In this document: positions 10,435 through 20,882 of the stretch, piece after piece
Layout of the letters: every line of letters begins with the position of its first letter
How positions within the stretch are numbered: the stretch's first letter is position 1
From: Belnapia arida
GTDB taxonomy: Bacteria; Pseudomonadota; Alphaproteobacteria; Acetobacterales; Acetobacteraceae
Direction of reading: 5' to 3'
Assembly (NCBI RefSeq): GCF_016773205.1
Contig: NZ_JAETWB010000018.1
Location: forward strand, 1 to 64,000
Length of the DNA: 64,000 nucleotides
Made by a program: the position numbers and the translations under genes
The notes under the pieces: model-generated
Told to the model about the DNA's origin: nothing
The model's database searches: none
What the model saw: only the letters and a program-made list of their open reading frames with translations

Positions 10435-11241
10435 TTGCGGCAGAGTGTTCTCACTATTGGTTTCGTGGCTTATGCGGCGATTGCGCTCGGCGGGTGCGTC
10501 CAACAGGGCGGCGCCAGTGGCCCGGTGACGGGTGGCGCCGGCGGCGGCACCAGCGTCGGCGCCGCCTCCAACCTGCAGCGTTGCGCGGAGCCGCTCGGCA
10601 CCGTCGCCATCGATGATGGCCGCGAGCAAAGCTGGTGGGGGCCTTTCGCCGCCAGGACCCAGATCACCACGATCGAGCCGATGGTGCGCCTCGTCGTGCA
10701 GCAGTCCAATTGCTTCGTCATCACCGCCATGGGCAACAATCGGCTTGAGAGTCGGATGCGCGGCATGATCGGCGACATGCGGAACAGCGGCGAATTCCGT
10801 GCTGGGTCCAACATGCAGCGCGGTCAGCGCGTCGCGGCCGATCTCTTCATCGAGCCGGCGATTCTCTTCTCCAACCAGGATATCGGCGGTCTGGGTGGTG
10901 GCGTCGGCGGCTGGGGCGGCGTGGCGCTCGGCCTCGCGGGCGCCGCGATGTCGACCTCGGCGACCTCGGTCACGCTCTCCGTCTTCGACATGCGAAGCGG
11001 CGTGCAGGTCGCGGCTTCCGAAGGCTCCTCGACGGCGACGAATTTCGGGGCGCTGGTCGGTGGCTTCGGAGCGACGGCGGGCGGCGTGCTCGGCGGCTAC
11101 CAGCGGACGCCAGCAGGTCAGGCAACGGTCGCTGCCTTCGTCGACGCCTATAACAAGCTGGTCGTCGCCGTGCGCAATTACCGTGCGCAGGATGTGCGCG
11201 GCGGGCTGGGGACCGGCGGCGGTGCGTTGCGCTCCCGCTAG
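10435..11241 (+). CDS. Lipoprotein of CsgG/HfaB-like type
   Basis: A TTG start at 10435 is supported by GGAGG at 10425-10429. The first 21 residues form a signal peptide ending in the lipobox LGGC, so the mature protein begins at the Cys and is lipid-anchored. The body (MVRLVVQQSNCFVIT, then RVAADLFIEPAILFSNQ and a glycine-rich stretch, then a region near VTLSVFDMRSGVQV) resembles CsgG/HfaB-type secretion-channel lipoproteins. That resemblance is judged by eye and is moderate. It overlaps the next lipoprotein gene by 20 bp. Confidence 0.65.
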   Translation: MRQSVLTIGFVAYAAIALGGCVQQGGASGPVTGGAGGGTSVGAASNLQRCAEPLGTVAIDDGREQSWWGPFAARTQITTIEPMVRLVVQQSNCFVITAMGNNRLESRMRGMIGDMRNSGEFRAGSNMQRGQRVAADLFIEPAILFSNQDIGGLGGGVGGWGGVALGLAGAAMSTSATSVTLSVFDMRSGVQVAASEGSSTATNFGALVGGFGATAGGVLGGYQRTPAGQATVAAFVDAYNKLVVAVRNYRAQDVRGGLGTGGGALRSR

Positions 11242-12187
11242 CGCGGCAGGGCTTGCGGCCCTCGCGCTGCTGCTCGCCGGTTGCCAGCCGCGCATGGGCA
11301 GCCGCAGCGGCTTCGGCCCTGCTGTCCAGGTCTGCGACGAGGCCGGCTGCCGCGTGCAGCCGCGTGACGCACAAACTCTCGTTGTCGGTGAGGATGAGCG
11401 GCTGCAGCGCCAGACCGATCCGGACCTCTACCGTGGCGAGCCAATCACCGAACTGCGCTCCGCCGCGGCCGGTGGCGACCCTGGCGCGGCCTACCGGCTT
11501 GGCCAAGCCTATGAGTTCGGCGCGGGCGGCCTGCCGCGCAGCGCAGGACAAGCGGCGCGGCAATATGAGGTCGCGGCCAATGCCGGCATGCCCTTCGCCA
11601 TGTTCCGCCTTGGGCGCCTGTTGGAGCAGGGGGCGACGTCAGGAGGCCGGGCGCGAGCCATCCAGTTCTACACCGGTGCGGCACAAGGCGGCGTGGCCCA
11701 GGCGGCGCACAATCTCGGTTTCCTCTCCCTCGAGGGGAGGGGTGTGCCGCGCGACATGCCAGAGGCGGCCCGCTGGTTTTCCCAGGCCGCCGAGCGGGGC
11801 GTCCCTGAGAGCCAATACAACCTCGGCCTGATGTATTTCCGCGGCGAGGGCGTCTCGCGCCGACCCTACGAGGCGTTGCAGTGGATGCGGCGCGCTGCGC
11901 AGAACGGCTTCCTGCCCGCGCAAAAGGCTGTCGGCCGGGTCTACATGACCGGGCTTGAGGAGATGGGCCAGGATCTCGGCGAGGCGAAGAGCTGGCTGGC
12001 GCTCGCGGCCAGCCGTGGCGATGCCGAATCGCGGCGCTGGCTGCAACTGGTCGACCAGGCGGAGCGCGCCGAACGCGACTACCAGCAGCGCCTGGCGATG
12101 CAGGCGCAGCAGACCCAGGCGCTCTGGGCCTCGGTTGCGCTGGCGGCCGCGCTGTCTCCGCCACCGGTCACGGTGGTCATGTACTGA
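11222..12187 (+). CDS. Sel1-repeat (TPR-like) lipoprotein
   Basis: A GTG start at 11222 lies inside the previous gene and gives a 321-residue protein with a signal peptide and lipobox LLAGC near residue 21. Five Sel1-type repeats follow from about residue 80 to 280, each with the A-x-x-LG...G pattern (AYRLGQAYEFGAGG, MFRLGRLLEQGA, AHNLGFLSLEGRGV, QYNLGLMYFRGEGV, KAVGRVYMTG). A charged Gln/Arg-rich C-terminal segment follows. Such repeats mediate protein contacts. The overlap with the CsgG-like gene suggests the two work together at the envelope. Confidence 0.85.
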   Translation: MRCAPASAAGLAALALLLAGCQPRMGSRSGFGPAVQVCDEAGCRVQPRDAQTLVVGEDERLQRQTDPDLYRGEPITELRSAAAGGDPGAAYRLGQAYEFGAGGLPRSAGQAARQYEVAANAGMPFAMFRLGRLLEQGATSGGRARAIQFYTGAAQGGVAQAAHNLGFLSLEGRGVPRDMPEAARWFSQAAERGVPESQYNLGLMYFRGEGVSRRPYEALQWMRRAAQNGFLPAQKAVGRVYMTGLEEMGQDLGEAKSWLALAASRGDAESRRWLQLVDQAERAERDYQQRLAMQAQQTQALWASVALAAALSPPPVTVVMY

Positions 12188-12238
12188 GGGCGCTTGACAC
12201 GGGAGGCGTGGGGCCATACACCCCGCCTCCTGTCGCGG

Positions 12239-12315
<77 letters not shown>

Positions 12316-12332
12316 TGCGACGGATTGCAACG

Positions 12333-12362
12333 ACGGCGCCGCTCCTGATGGGGCGGCGCCGT
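12333..12362 (+). terminator. Hairpin after tRNA-Asp
   Basis: ACGGCGCCGC (12333-12342) pairs perfectly with GCGGCGCCGT (12353-12362) around a 10-nt loop, 17 nt after the tRNA. The T tract is weak. It probably ends the tRNA transcript ahead of the nuo operon, whose promoter should lie in 12363-12551; I see no convincing consensus there. Confidence 0.55.
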
Positions 12363-12551
12363 TGCCGCATTTAGGCCCCTTTTCGTTCCGGGTCGCCGTC
12401 GCCAAATCTGCCGTAGAGAAGAGCGTTCCCCCTATGGCGGAGCGGGCGGGGCAGGGCTAATGTCCGGCCGCGCTGCGCTGCGGCAAGGCGGGACCGAGCC
12501 TCGATCCTGACCCTGAAAGGCTGCCCCGGCGCGTCTGTGGGCGGAGCAAAC

Positions 12552-12920
12552 ATGACCCAGCCGCTGCTGGCCGAATATTTTCCGATCCTGGTCTTCCTGG
12601 CCATCGCGGGGGCCATCGCCGTCGCCATGGTGGGCGGCAGCCTCCTCGTCGCGCGGCAGAAGCCGAACCCGGAGAAGCTCTCCGCCTATGAATGCGGCTT
12701 CGAGCCCTTCGACGACACGCGTCGTCGCTTCGATGTCCGCTTCTACTTGGTGGCCATCCTCTTCATCATCTTCGACCTGGAAGTGGCCTTCCTATTTCCT
12801 TGGGCGGTAGCGCTGGGTGGCATCGGCTGGTTCGGCTTCCTGTCAATGGTTGCCTTCCTTGGCGTCTTGACGGTCGGCTTTGTCTACGAATGGCGCAAGG
12901 GCGCGCTGGACTGGGAGTGA
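12552..12920 (+). CDS. nuoA: NADH-quinone oxidoreductase subunit A
   Basis: Small membrane subunit of respiratory complex I, with three hydrophobic segments. The conserved loop [20 protein letters not shown], followed by [20 protein letters not shown], is diagnostic. The ATG at 12552 has GGAG at 12543-12546; upstream in-frame residues are not conserved. 122 aa. It opens a fourteen-gene nuo operon. Confidence 0.97.
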   Translation: MTQPLLAEYFPILVFLAIAGAIAVAMVGGSLLVARQKPNPEKLSAYECGFEPFDDTRRRFDVRFYLVAILFIIFDLEVAFLFPWAVALGGIGWFGFLSMVAFLGVLTVGFVYEWRKGALDWE

Positions 12921-12948
12921 CGGCATGCCGTCCCCACCGGAGACCCGC

Positions 12949-13506
12949 ATGAACGAGAACACGGACACCATCGCCTGGAACCGCGATCACTTGGCGCCTG
13001 GCGCGGCGCAAGATGCCGTGGTGAAGGGCATCACCGGCGAGATCGAGGATAAGGGCTTCGTCGTCGCCAACCTCGACAAGGTGGTGAACTGGGCCCGCAC
13101 CGGTAGCCTCTGGCCGATGACCTTCGGCCTGGCCTGCTGCGCGGTGCCGATGATCCACGCCTACATGGCCCGCTACGACCTCGACCGGCTCGGCATCATC
13201 CCGCGTGGCTCGCCGCGGCAGTCGGACGTGATGATCGTCGCTGGCACGCTGACCAATAAGATGGCCCCCGCGCTGCGCAAGGTCTACGACCAGATGAGCG
13301 AACCGCGCTGGGTCATCAGCATGGGCAGCTGTGCCAATGGCGGCGGCTACTACCATTACAGCTACAGCGTGGTGCGGGGCTGCGACCGAATCGTGCCGGT
13401 CGATGTCTATGTGCCCGGCTGCCCGCCGACGGCCGAGGGGCTGATCTACGGCATCCTGCAGCTGCAGAAGAAGATCAGGCGCTCGGGGACGATCCTTCGT
13501 GGTTGA
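12949..13506 (+). CDS. nuoB: NADH-quinone oxidoreductase subunit B (cluster N2)
   Basis: Peripheral-arm subunit that holds the terminal 4Fe-4S cluster N2, which passes electrons to quinone. The ligands are visible: tandem Cys63-Cys64 (GLACCAVPM), Cys128 (SMGSCANGG) and Cys158 (VPGCPPT). I chose ATG 12949 (185 aa) because GGAG lies 7 nt upstream; an ATG at 12925 would add eight residues. It overlaps nuoC by 8 bp, consistent with translational coupling. Confidence 0.97.
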   Translation: MNENTDTIAWNRDHLAPGAAQDAVVKGITGEIEDKGFVVANLDKVVNWARTGSLWPMTFGLACCAVPMIHAYMARYDLDRLGIIPRGSPRQSDVMIVAGTLTNKMAPALRKVYDQMSEPRWVISMGSCANGGGYYHYSYSVVRGCDRIVPVDVYVPGCPPTAEGLIYGILQLQKKIRRSGTILRG

Positions 13507-14119
13507 GAACGCAATCCTGGCCGAGCTCGGCGAGACCGTGCAGGCCGCGCTGCCCGGCAGCCGCACCACCATCGAGCGCGGTGCCGAGCTGGTGCTGACC
13601 CTGCCGCGCGAAGGGCTGGTCGCGGCCATGCGCCGCCTGCGTGACGAATTCCATTTTGAGCAGCTCATGGATCTCTGCGGGACGGACTGGCCGAACCGGC
13701 CGCTCCGCTTCGAGGTCGTCTACAACCTGCTCAGCCTCACGCAGAACCGCCGCATCCGTGTCGTCGTCGCCACCGATGCGGCAACGCCGGTTCCGAGCAT
13801 CGTCTCCGTCTGGCCCTGCGCTACCTGGTACGAGCGCGAGGCGTGGGACATGTACGGCGTTGTCTTCGAAGGGCAGACCGACCTGCGTCGCCTGCTGACC
13901 GACTACGGCTTCGAGGGCCATCCGCTGCGCAAGGATTTCCCGCTTACCGGGCATGTCGAGGTGCGCTGGGACGAGGAGCGCAAGCAGGTGGTCTACGAGC
14001 CGGTGAAGCTCCAGCAGGACTGGCGGAATTTCGACTTCTTGTCGCCTTGGGAAGGCATGACCACGCTGCCTGGCGACGAGAAGGTGCATCTCAACCGCAT
14101 CGAGGGAGGCAAGGCATGA
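13499..14119 (+). CDS. nuoC: NADH-quinone oxidoreductase subunit C
   Basis: The 30-kDa peripheral subunit of complex I. The signature [21 protein letters not shown] and the following [20 protein letters not shown] are intact. GTG start at 13499 inside nuoB; 206 aa. It is a separate gene from nuoD, unlike the fused nuoCD of enterobacteria. Confidence 0.97.
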   Translation: MVENAILAELGETVQAALPGSRTTIERGAELVLTLPREGLVAAMRRLRDEFHFEQLMDLCGTDWPNRPLRFEVVYNLLSLTQNRRIRVVVATDAATPVPSIVSVWPCATWYEREAWDMYGVVFEGQTDLRRLLTDYGFEGHPLRKDFPLTGHVEVRWDEERKQVVYEPVKLQQDWRNFDFLSPWEGMTTLPGDEKVHLNRIEGGKA

Positions 14120-15396
14120 GCGGCAGTTCCGCCATGGCCTCGGAGGCGGGGCCGCTGACCTCCGCCGCTGATCCGGCAACCATGCCGTCCGCGACCGGCC
14201 TCTCCAACGAGGCGAGAACGGTCGAGGTCGACAGCCATACGATCAATTTCGGCCCGCAGCATCCGGCGGCGCATGGCGTGCTCCGCCTCATCCTCGAGAT
14301 GAAGGGTGAGATGGTTGAGCGCGCCGACCCGCATATCGGCTTGCTGCATCGCGGCACCGAAAAGCTGATCGAATACAAGACCTATCTCCAGGCGATGCCC
14401 TATATGGACCGCCTGGATTACGTCAGCCCGATGTGCATGGAGCACAGCTGGGTGCTGGCGGTGGAGCGGCTGCTGCATATCGATAACGAGGTGCCGGAGC
14501 GCGCCCGCGTCATCCGCACCATGTTCGCCGAGCTGACGCGCATCCTGAACCACCTGCTGAACGTCACCACCTATGCGCTCGACTGCGGCGCCATCACGCC
14601 GGCACTCTGGGGCTTCGAGCAGCGCGAGCACCTGTTGGAATTCTACGAGGCGGCGGGCGGCAGCCACTATCACGTCAACTACTTCCGCCCAGGCGGCGTC
14701 TCGCGCGACCTGCCGGCGGGGCTGACGGAACGGATCGCCGGCTGGTGCGACCAGTTCCCGAAATTCCTCGACGATCTCGAGGGGCTGCTGACCAACAACC
14801 GCATCTTCAAGCAGCGCACCGTCGATATCGGCATCATGACGGCCGAGATGGCGATGGAATGGGGTTTCTCCGGTCCCTGTCTCCGCGCCTCCGGCGTGCC
14901 CTGGGACCTGCGTAAGTCGCAGCCCTACGAGATCTACGACCAACTCGATTTCGAGATCCCGGTCGGCCGCCAGGGCGACTGCTACGACCGCTACCTCGTT
15001 CGCATGATGGAGATGCGGCAGAGCCTCAGCATGGTGAAGCAGTGCCTCGGGCGGCTGAAGCCGGGGCCGATCAAGATCCTCGACAACAAGATCGTCCCGC
15101 CGAAACGCGGCGAGATGAAGCGGTCGATGGAATCGCTGATCCACCACTTCAAGCTCTACACCGAGGGCTTCCACGTGCCGGAAGGCGCGACCTACACCGT
15201 GACCGAGGCGCCCAAGGGCGAGTTCGGCATGTATCTCGTCGCCGACGGCACCAACAAGCCCTACCGCTGTAAGGTGCGCGCGCCGGGCTTCGCCCATCTG
15301 CAGGCCATGGAAGTGCTCTCCAAGGGGCACATGCTGGCCGATGCGGTGGCGATCATCGGCTCACTCGACATCGTCTTCGGGGAGATCGATCGCTGA
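14116..15396 (+). CDS. nuoD: NADH-quinone oxidoreductase subunit D
   Basis: The 49-kDa subunit that builds the quinone-binding pocket with NuoB. The conserved [16 protein letters not shown] and [16 protein letters not shown] segments lie near the N terminus, and the C terminus ends in [12 protein letters not shown] as expected. ATG at 14116 overlaps the nuoC stop (ATGA), with GAGGGAGG upstream. The first about 35 residues (Ser/Ala/Thr-rich) are an extension before the conserved domain. 426 aa. Confidence 0.97.
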   Translation: MSGSSAMASEAGPLTSAADPATMPSATGLSNEARTVEVDSHTINFGPQHPAAHGVLRLILEMKGEMVERADPHIGLLHRGTEKLIEYKTYLQAMPYMDRLDYVSPMCMEHSWVLAVERLLHIDNEVPERARVIRTMFAELTRILNHLLNVTTYALDCGAITPALWGFEQREHLLEFYEAAGGSHYHVNYFRPGGVSRDLPAGLTERIAGWCDQFPKFLDDLEGLLTNNRIFKQRTVDIGIMTAEMAMEWGFSGPCLRASGVPWDLRKSQPYEIYDQLDFEIPVGRQGDCYDRYLVRMMEMRQSLSMVKQCLGRLKPGPIKILDNKIVPPKRGEMKRSMESLIHHFKLYTEGFHVPEGATYTVTEAPKGEFGMYLVADGTNKPYRCKVRAPGFAHLQAMEVLSKGHMLADAVAIIGSLDIVFGEIDR

Positions 15397-16031
15397 TGGA
15401 CGCTGAACTCTCCACCGCCACCGAGATCCCGCAGCCTGAGAGCTTCTCCTTCGACGAGGAGAGCCTGAAGGCCATTGATGTCATTGTGAAGCGCTACCCG
15501 CCCGGCAGGCAGGCGAGTGCGGTCATCCCGCTGCTCTATGTCGTGCAGCGGCAGATGAGGCGCAGCACCGGCAGCGCCTGGGTGCCGAACAAGGGCATGG
15601 ATGCGGTCGCGGAGCGGCTCGGTATGGCGCCCATACGCGTCTACGAGGTGGCCACCTTCTACTTCATGTTTAACATGAAGCCGATCGGGAGGCATCACCT
15701 CCAGGTCTGCGCCACGACGCCCTGCTGGCTGCGCGGCTCGGACGAGGTGTCCCGCGCCTGCCGCGATGCCGGCAAGCTTGGCGGCTGGGGCCAGACCAGC
15801 GAGGACGGCATGTTCACCTTGTCCGAGGTGGAATGCCTCGGCGGCTGCGTGAACGCGCCGATCCTCCAAGTCGACGACGACTACTACGAAGACATGGATT
15901 ACGAGAGCACCGTCAAGCTGATCGAGGCGCTGCGGCGCGGCGAGCGGCCAGCGCCCGGCTCGGTCATCGGCCGCCAGACGAGCGCGCCGGAGGGCGGGCC
16001 GCAGACGCTGCTGGACGTGCCGGGGGAATGA
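15396..16031 (+). CDS. nuoE: NADH-quinone oxidoreductase subunit E (2Fe-2S)
   Basis: The 24-kDa subunit of the NADH-dehydrogenase module. A thioredoxin-like 2Fe-2S site is formed by Cys105 and Cys110 ([11 protein letters not shown]) with Cys147 and Cys151 (ECLGGC). It overlaps nuoD by one base (TGATG). 211 aa, with a typical C-terminal tail. Confidence 0.97.
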   Translation: MDAELSTATEIPQPESFSFDEESLKAIDVIVKRYPPGRQASAVIPLLYVVQRQMRRSTGSAWVPNKGMDAVAERLGMAPIRVYEVATFYFMFNMKPIGRHHLQVCATTPCWLRGSDEVSRACRDAGKLGGWGQTSEDGMFTLSEVECLGGCVNAPILQVDDDYYEDMDYESTVKLIEALRRGERPAPGSVIGRQTSAPEGGPQTLLDVPGE

Positions 16032-16035
16032 CGCC

Positions 16036-17340
16036 ATGGCGCTGAGCGACAAGGACCGCATCTTCACCAACCTCTACGGGTTGCAGGACTGGCGCCTCCC
16101 GGCCGCGCGCAAACGTGGCCAGTGGGACGGCACCAAGGCGCTCATCGAGAAGGGGCGCGATTGGATCATCGAGGAGGTCAAGAATTCCGGCCTCCGCGGG
16201 CGAGGCGGGGCGGGATTCCCGACCGGCCTCAAATGGTCCTTCATGCCGAAGCAGCCGGGCGACCGGCCGCATTACCTCGTAGTGAATGCCGACGAATCCG
16301 AGCCCGGCACCTGCAAGGACCGGGACATCCTGCGGCATGACCCGCACACGCTGATCGAGGGTTGCCTGATCGCCGGCGTTGCCATGGGCGCGCATGCTGG
16401 CTACATCTATGTCCGCGGTGAGTACTACAACGAGCACCTCGTCCTGCAGGCGGCGATCGACGAGGCCTATGCGGCTGGGCTGCTCGGGCCGAATGCCTGC
16501 GGTGCGGGCTGGGACTTCGACCTTTACGTTCATCGCGGTGCCGGCGCCTATATCTGCGGCGAGGAGACGGCGCTTATCGAGAGTCTCGAGGGCAAGAAGG
16601 GAATGCCGCGGCTGAAGCCGCCCTTCCCGGCGGCCGTCGGGCTTTATGGCTGCCCCTCGACGGTGAACAATGTCGAGACCATCGCCGTGGTGCCGACGAT
16701 CCTTCGCCGCGGGGCGCCGTGGTTCGCCGGGTTCGGCCGGCCGAAGAACAGCGGCACCAAGATCTTCTGCATCCAGGGCCATGTGAACAAGCCCTGCAAC
16801 GTTGAGGAGGAGATGAGCATCCCGCTGCGGGAGCTCATCGAGAAGCATGCCGGCGGCGTGCGCGGCGGCTGGGACAACCTGCTCGCCGTCATCCCGGGCG
16901 GCAGCTCCACGCCGATGATCCCGAAGGCCGTCTGCGACGACGTGCTGATGGATTTCGACGCGCTGCGCGAGCACAAGACCGGCCTCGGCACGGCGGGCGT
17001 CATCGTGATGGACAAGTCCACCGACCTCATCAAGGCGATCGCCCGGCTCTCGACCTTCTACAAGCATGAGAGCTGCGGCCAGTGCACGCCCTGCCGCGAG
17101 GGCATGGGCTGGGTGAAGCGCATGATGGACCGCATGGTCGAGGGCCGCGCCGAGGTGACGGAGATCGACGTGCTGGAACAGGTGACGCGGCAGATCGAGG
17201 GGCACACGATCTGTGCGCTCGCCGATGGCGGCGTCTGGCCGGTGCAGGGGTTGATCCGGCACTTCCGGCCGATGATGGAAGAGCGTATTGCCGCCTACAA
17301 GGCGGGCAAGGCCGCGCCGATGGCGCTGGCGGCGGAGTAG
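16036..17340 (+). CDS. nuoF: NADH-quinone oxidoreductase subunit F (NADH/FMN)
   Basis: Binds NADH and FMN and starts electron transfer. The glycine-rich FMN/NADH site GRGGAGFP is at 55-62. The 4Fe-4S ligands are Cys347, Cys350 and Cys353 ([11 protein letters not shown]) plus Cys393 (HTICALAD). 434 aa. It begins 4 bp after nuoE. Confidence 0.98.
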   Translation: MALSDKDRIFTNLYGLQDWRLPAARKRGQWDGTKALIEKGRDWIIEEVKNSGLRGRGGAGFPTGLKWSFMPKQPGDRPHYLVVNADESEPGTCKDRDILRHDPHTLIEGCLIAGVAMGAHAGYIYVRGEYYNEHLVLQAAIDEAYAAGLLGPNACGAGWDFDLYVHRGAGAYICGEETALIESLEGKKGMPRLKPPFPAAVGLYGCPSTVNNVETIAVVPTILRRGAPWFAGFGRPKNSGTKIFCIQGHVNKPCNVEEEMSIPLRELIEKHAGGVRGGWDNLLAVIPGGSSTPMIPKAVCDDVLMDFDALREHKTGLGTAGVIVMDKSTDLIKAIARLSTFYKHESCGQCTPCREGMGWVKRMMDRMVEGRAEVTEIDVLEQVTRQIEGHTICALADGGVWPVQGLIRHFRPMMEERIAAYKAGKAAPMALAAE

Positions 17341-17346
17341 GCACCC

Positions 17347-19353
17347 ATGGCGAAGGTCACCGTCGACGGGATCGAGGTGGAGGTGCCGAACGGCGTCTCC
17401 GTCCTCCAGGCCTGCGAGGCAGCGGGCAAGGAAATCCCGCGCTTCTGCTACCATGAGCGGCTAAGCGTCGCCGGCAACTGCCGGATGTGCCTGGTCGAGG
17501 TCGAGAAGGCGCCGAAGCCCATCGCCTCCTGCGCCTATCCGGTCGCGGACGGGATGAAGGTCTTCACCGACAGCCCGATGGTCCGCAATGGCCGCCGCGG
17601 CGTCATGGAATTCCTGCTGATCAACCACCCGCTGGACTGCCCGATCTGCGACCAGGGCGGCGAGTGCGACCTGCAGGACCAGGCCGTCGCCTTTGGCGGC
17701 GATGCCAGCCGCTACCGCGAAGAGAAGCGCGCGGTGAAGGACAAGTATCTCGGTCCGCTGGTCAAGACGATCATGAACCGGTGCATCCAGTGCACCCGCT
17801 GCGTGCGCTTCGCCACCGAGGTCGCTGGCGTGCCGGAACTCGGTGCCACGAACCGCGGCGAGAACATGGAGATCGGCACCTATGTCGAGAAGGCGCTGAC
17901 GACCGAGCTCAGCGGTAACCTGATCGATATCTGCCCGGTCGGCGCGCTCACCTCGCGTCCCTATGCCTATGTCAGCCGGCCCTGGGAGCTGCGGAAGACC
18001 GACAGCGTCGACGTGCTGGACGCGACCGGCACCAATATTCGCGTCGATGCCCGCGCCGGGGAGGTGCTGCGCATCCTGCCGCGCACCAATGACGACGTGA
18101 ACGAGGAATGGATGGCCGATCGCGGCCGCTTCGCCTTCGACGGGCTGAAGCGCCGCCGACTGGACCGGCCCTGGGTGCGGCAGGGTGGCAAGCTGAAGCC
18201 GGCAGGCTGGGCCGAGGCCTTCACCGCCATCGCCGCCGGGATCAAGGGGCGGAAGATAGGCGCCGTGGCCGGTGAGCTGGCGGAGGCCGAGGCGACCGTC
18301 GCGCTGCGCGACCTGATGGCGGCGCTCGGCAGCAACCACCTCGAATGCCGGACCGACGGCGCGGCGATCGATGCCTCGCGGCGCGATTTCTACACCTTCA
18401 ACACCGGCATCGCCGGGATCGAGGAGGCGGATGCGCTGCTGATCATCGGCAGCAACCCGCGGCTTGAGGCGCCGGTGATCAATGCGCGCATCCGCAAGCG
18501 CGTGGCGACAGGCGGCATCCCGGTCGGCTTCATCGGCCCGCGCGGACTGAACCTGACCTATGCGCAGGATTGGCTGGGGGAGGGGGGGGCGACCCTTTCT
18601 GCCCTGGTTGGCGGCCAGCATCGCTTCAACGAGGTGCTGCGGGCGGCGAAGCGGCCCATGCTGATCCTCGGCCGCGGCGCGCTGGCGCGGCCGGATGGCG
18701 CGGCGGTGCTGGCGGCGGCCTGGCAGGTGGCGGCGCAGAACGGTATGCTCCAGACCCACTGGCACGGCTTCAACCTGCTGCACCAGTTTGGTGGGCAGGT
18801 GGCGCCGCTCGACCTCGGCTTCACCACCGGCATTCCGGCGCATGTCGAGGCGCTGTGGCTGCTCGGCGCCGAGGTGCCGGCGGCGGTGCCGGAGGGTGCC
18901 TTCGTTGTCTATCAGGGCCATCACGGCGAGGCTGGCGCGGCGCGGGCGGATGTCATTCTCCCCGGCGCGGCCTATACCGAGAAGGACGCGACCTGGGTCA
19001 ACACCGAGGGCCGGGTACAGCGCGGGCGGCTTGCGGTCTATCCGCCGGGCGAGGCTCGGGAGGATTGGAAGATCCTGCGCGCTGCCAGCGAGGTGCTTGG
19101 CCTGCGGCTGCCGTATGACTCGCTCGATGGCGTGCGGGCGCGGCTGGCCGAGGTGAACCCGGTCTTCGGCGGGCCCGGTTTCGCCGCGCACGGTTGCACC
19201 GACCTCGCCGGGCCGGCGGGCGATGCCGGCGGCGTTGCCGAGGCCGTCTTCGCCTCCTCCATCCACAATTATTGGCAGGCGGACGTGATCAGCCGCGCAT
19301 CCGCCACCATGGCGGAATGCGCGCGCACCTACCTGCCCCAGGCGGCGGAGTAA
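17347..19353 (+). CDS. nuoG: NADH-quinone oxidoreductase subunit G
   Basis: The 75-kDa iron-sulfur subunit. An N-terminal 2Fe-2S ferredoxin domain (RFCYHERLSVAGNCRMCLVE) is followed by the His/Cys cluster region (CPICDQGGECDLQD) and a 4Fe-4S motif CIQCTRCVRF. A molybdopterin-oxidoreductase-like domain without cofactor function follows. 668 aa is the short mitochondrial-like type usual for alphaproteobacteria. It starts 6 bp after nuoF. Confidence 0.97.
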   Translation: MAKVTVDGIEVEVPNGVSVLQACEAAGKEIPRFCYHERLSVAGNCRMCLVEVEKAPKPIASCAYPVADGMKVFTDSPMVRNGRRGVMEFLLINHPLDCPICDQGGECDLQDQAVAFGGDASRYREEKRAVKDKYLGPLVKTIMNRCIQCTRCVRFATEVAGVPELGATNRGENMEIGTYVEKALTTELSGNLIDICPVGALTSRPYAYVSRPWELRKTDSVDVLDATGTNIRVDARAGEVLRILPRTNDDVNEEWMADRGRFAFDGLKRRRLDRPWVRQGGKLKPAGWAEAFTAIAAGIKGRKIGAVAGELAEAEATVALRDLMAALGSNHLECRTDGAAIDASRRDFYTFNTGIAGIEEADALLIIGSNPRLEAPVINARIRKRVATGGIPVGFIGPRGLNLTYAQDWLGEGGATLSALVGGQHRFNEVLRAAKRPMLILGRGALARPDGAAVLAAAWQVAAQNGMLQTHWHGFNLLHQFGGQVAPLDLGFTTGIPAHVEALWLLGAEVPAAVPEGAFVVYQGHHGEAGAARADVILPGAAYTEKDATWVNTEGRVQRGRLAVYPPGEAREDWKILRAASEVLGLRLPYDSLDGVRARLAEVNPVFGGPGFAAHGCTDLAGPAGDAGGVAEAVFASSIHNYWQADVISRASATMAECARTYLPQAAE

Positions 19354-19359
19354 GCGGGC

Positions 19360-20370
19360 ATGGACGGCTTCCTCGCCTCGCCCATCGGCATCCTCGCCAT
19401 CACCGTGGCGCAGACGCTGGCGCTGTTGGTGCCGGTGCTGATCGCTGTCGCCTACCTGACGCTCGCCGAGCGAAAGGTACTGGCGGCGATGCAGCTGCGC
19501 CGCGGGCCGAATGTGGTTGGCCCCTTCGGCCTGCTGCAGCCCTTCGCCGATGCGCTGAAGATGCTGATGAAGGAGACGATCATCCCCTCCGGGGCCAATC
19601 GCTTCCTCTTCATCCTGGCACCGATCCTGCTCTTCATGCTGGCGATGATCGCCTGGGCGGTGATCCCGGTGCAGGACGGTTGGGCGATCGCCGACATCAA
19701 TGTCGGCATCCTCTACCTCTTCGCGGTCAGCTCGCTCGGCGTCTACGGCGTCATCATCGCGGGTTGGGCGAGTAACTCGAAATACGCCTTCCTCGGCGCG
19801 CTGCGCTCGGCGGCGCAGATGGTGAGTTACGAGGTCTCGATCGGCTTCGTCATCGTGACCGTGCTGCTCTGCGTCGGTTCGTTGAATCTGACCGATGTGG
19901 TGCGGGCGCAGGAGCGGGTGTGGTTCTTCATCCCGCTCTTCCCGATGTTCATCATCTTCTTCATCAGCGCGCTGGCCGAAACCAACCGTGCGCCCTTCGA
20001 CCTGCCGGAGGGCGAGAGCGAGCTGGTGGCCGGCTTCTTCGTCGAATACAGCAGCATGTCCTTCGCGCTGTTCTTCCTCGGCGAATACGCGAACATGATC
20101 CTGATGTCGGCGCTCACCACCATCCTCTTCCTGGGTGGCTGGCATCCGCCGATGCACATGGTGCCGTTCACCTGGATCCCGGGCTTCGTTTGGTTCGCGC
20201 TGAAGATCGCGCTCCTGCTTTTCGTCTTCATCTGGGTGCGGGCGACCTTTCCGCGCTACCGCTATGACCAGCTGATGCGGCTGGGCTGGAAGGTCTTCCT
20301 GCCTTTCAGCCTGGTCTGGCTGGTGCTGACGGCGGCGGTGCTGAAGCTTGCCGGCTGGCTCCCGGCCTAA
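19360..20370 (+). CDS. nuoH: NADH-quinone oxidoreductase subunit H
   Basis: Membrane subunit at the joint between the two arms, lining the quinone channel. It has about eight hydrophobic helices with the conserved loops [19 protein letters not shown] and [20 protein letters not shown]. 336 aa. It starts 6 bp after nuoG. Confidence 0.98.
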   Translation: MDGFLASPIGILAITVAQTLALLVPVLIAVAYLTLAERKVLAAMQLRRGPNVVGPFGLLQPFADALKMLMKETIIPSGANRFLFILAPILLFMLAMIAWAVIPVQDGWAIADINVGILYLFAVSSLGVYGVIIAGWASNSKYAFLGALRSAAQMVSYEVSIGFVIVTVLLCVGSLNLTDVVRAQERVWFFIPLFPMFIIFFISALAETNRAPFDLPEGESELVAGFFVEYSSMSFALFFLGEYANMILMSALTTILFLGGWHPPMHMVPFTWIPGFVWFALKIALLLFVFIWVRATFPRYRYDQLMRLGWKVFLPFSLVWLVLTAAVLKLAGWLPA

Positions 20371-20380
20371 GGATACCCAC

Positions 20381-20869
20381 ATGGCAAGCCTCGACCGTGC
20401 CGCCCGCAGCCTGCTGCTCTCCGAGCTGGTCTCGGGCATGGCGCTGACCTTGAAGTACTTCTTCAAGCCTAAGGTCACCATCAACTACCCCTACGAGAAA
20501 GGCCCTCTCAGCCCTCGCTTCAAGGGCGAGCACGCGCTGCGCCGTTATCCGAATGGCGAGGAACGCTGCATCGCCTGCAAGCTCTGCGAGGCGGTCTGCC
20601 CGGCCCTCGCCATCACCATCGAAGCCGAGCCGCGTGAGGATGGCAGCCGCCGCACCACACGCTACGACATCGACATGACCAAGTGTATCTATTGCGGCAT
20701 GTGCGAGGAAGCCTGCCCGGTGGATGCCATCGTCGAGGGGCCAAATTTCGAGTTCAGCGTCGAGACCCGCGAGGAGCTCATGTACGACAAGGCCCGGCTG
20801 CTGGCGAATGGCGACCGGTGGGAGCCGGAGCTAGCCAAGCGGCTCGAACTCGACGCCCCCTATCGCTGA
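20381..20869 (+). CDS. nuoI: NADH-quinone oxidoreductase subunit I (two 4Fe-4S)
   Basis: Ferredoxin-like subunit holding clusters N6a and N6b. Two classic motifs are present: [12 protein letters not shown] and [15 protein letters not shown] at 20381 follows AAGGA by a suitable distance; eleven upstream residues overlap nuoH and are not conserved. 162 aa. Confidence 0.98.
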   Translation: MASLDRAARSLLLSELVSGMALTLKYFFKPKVTINYPYEKGPLSPRFKGEHALRRYPNGEERCIACKLCEAVCPALAITIEAEPREDGSRRTTRYDIDMTKCIYCGMCEEACPVDAIVEGPNFEFSVETREELMYDKARLLANGDRWEPELAKRLELDAPYR

Positions 20870-20882
20870 AGCGGAAGCCCCG

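Noticed and set aside
17461-20484. A 1007-codon open frame on the minus strand across nuoG, nuoH and nuoI
   Set aside because: It is antisense to three certain complex I genes, and its Arg/His/Asp-rich composition is what GC-rich codon bias gives in the opposite frame. No domain is recognisable.
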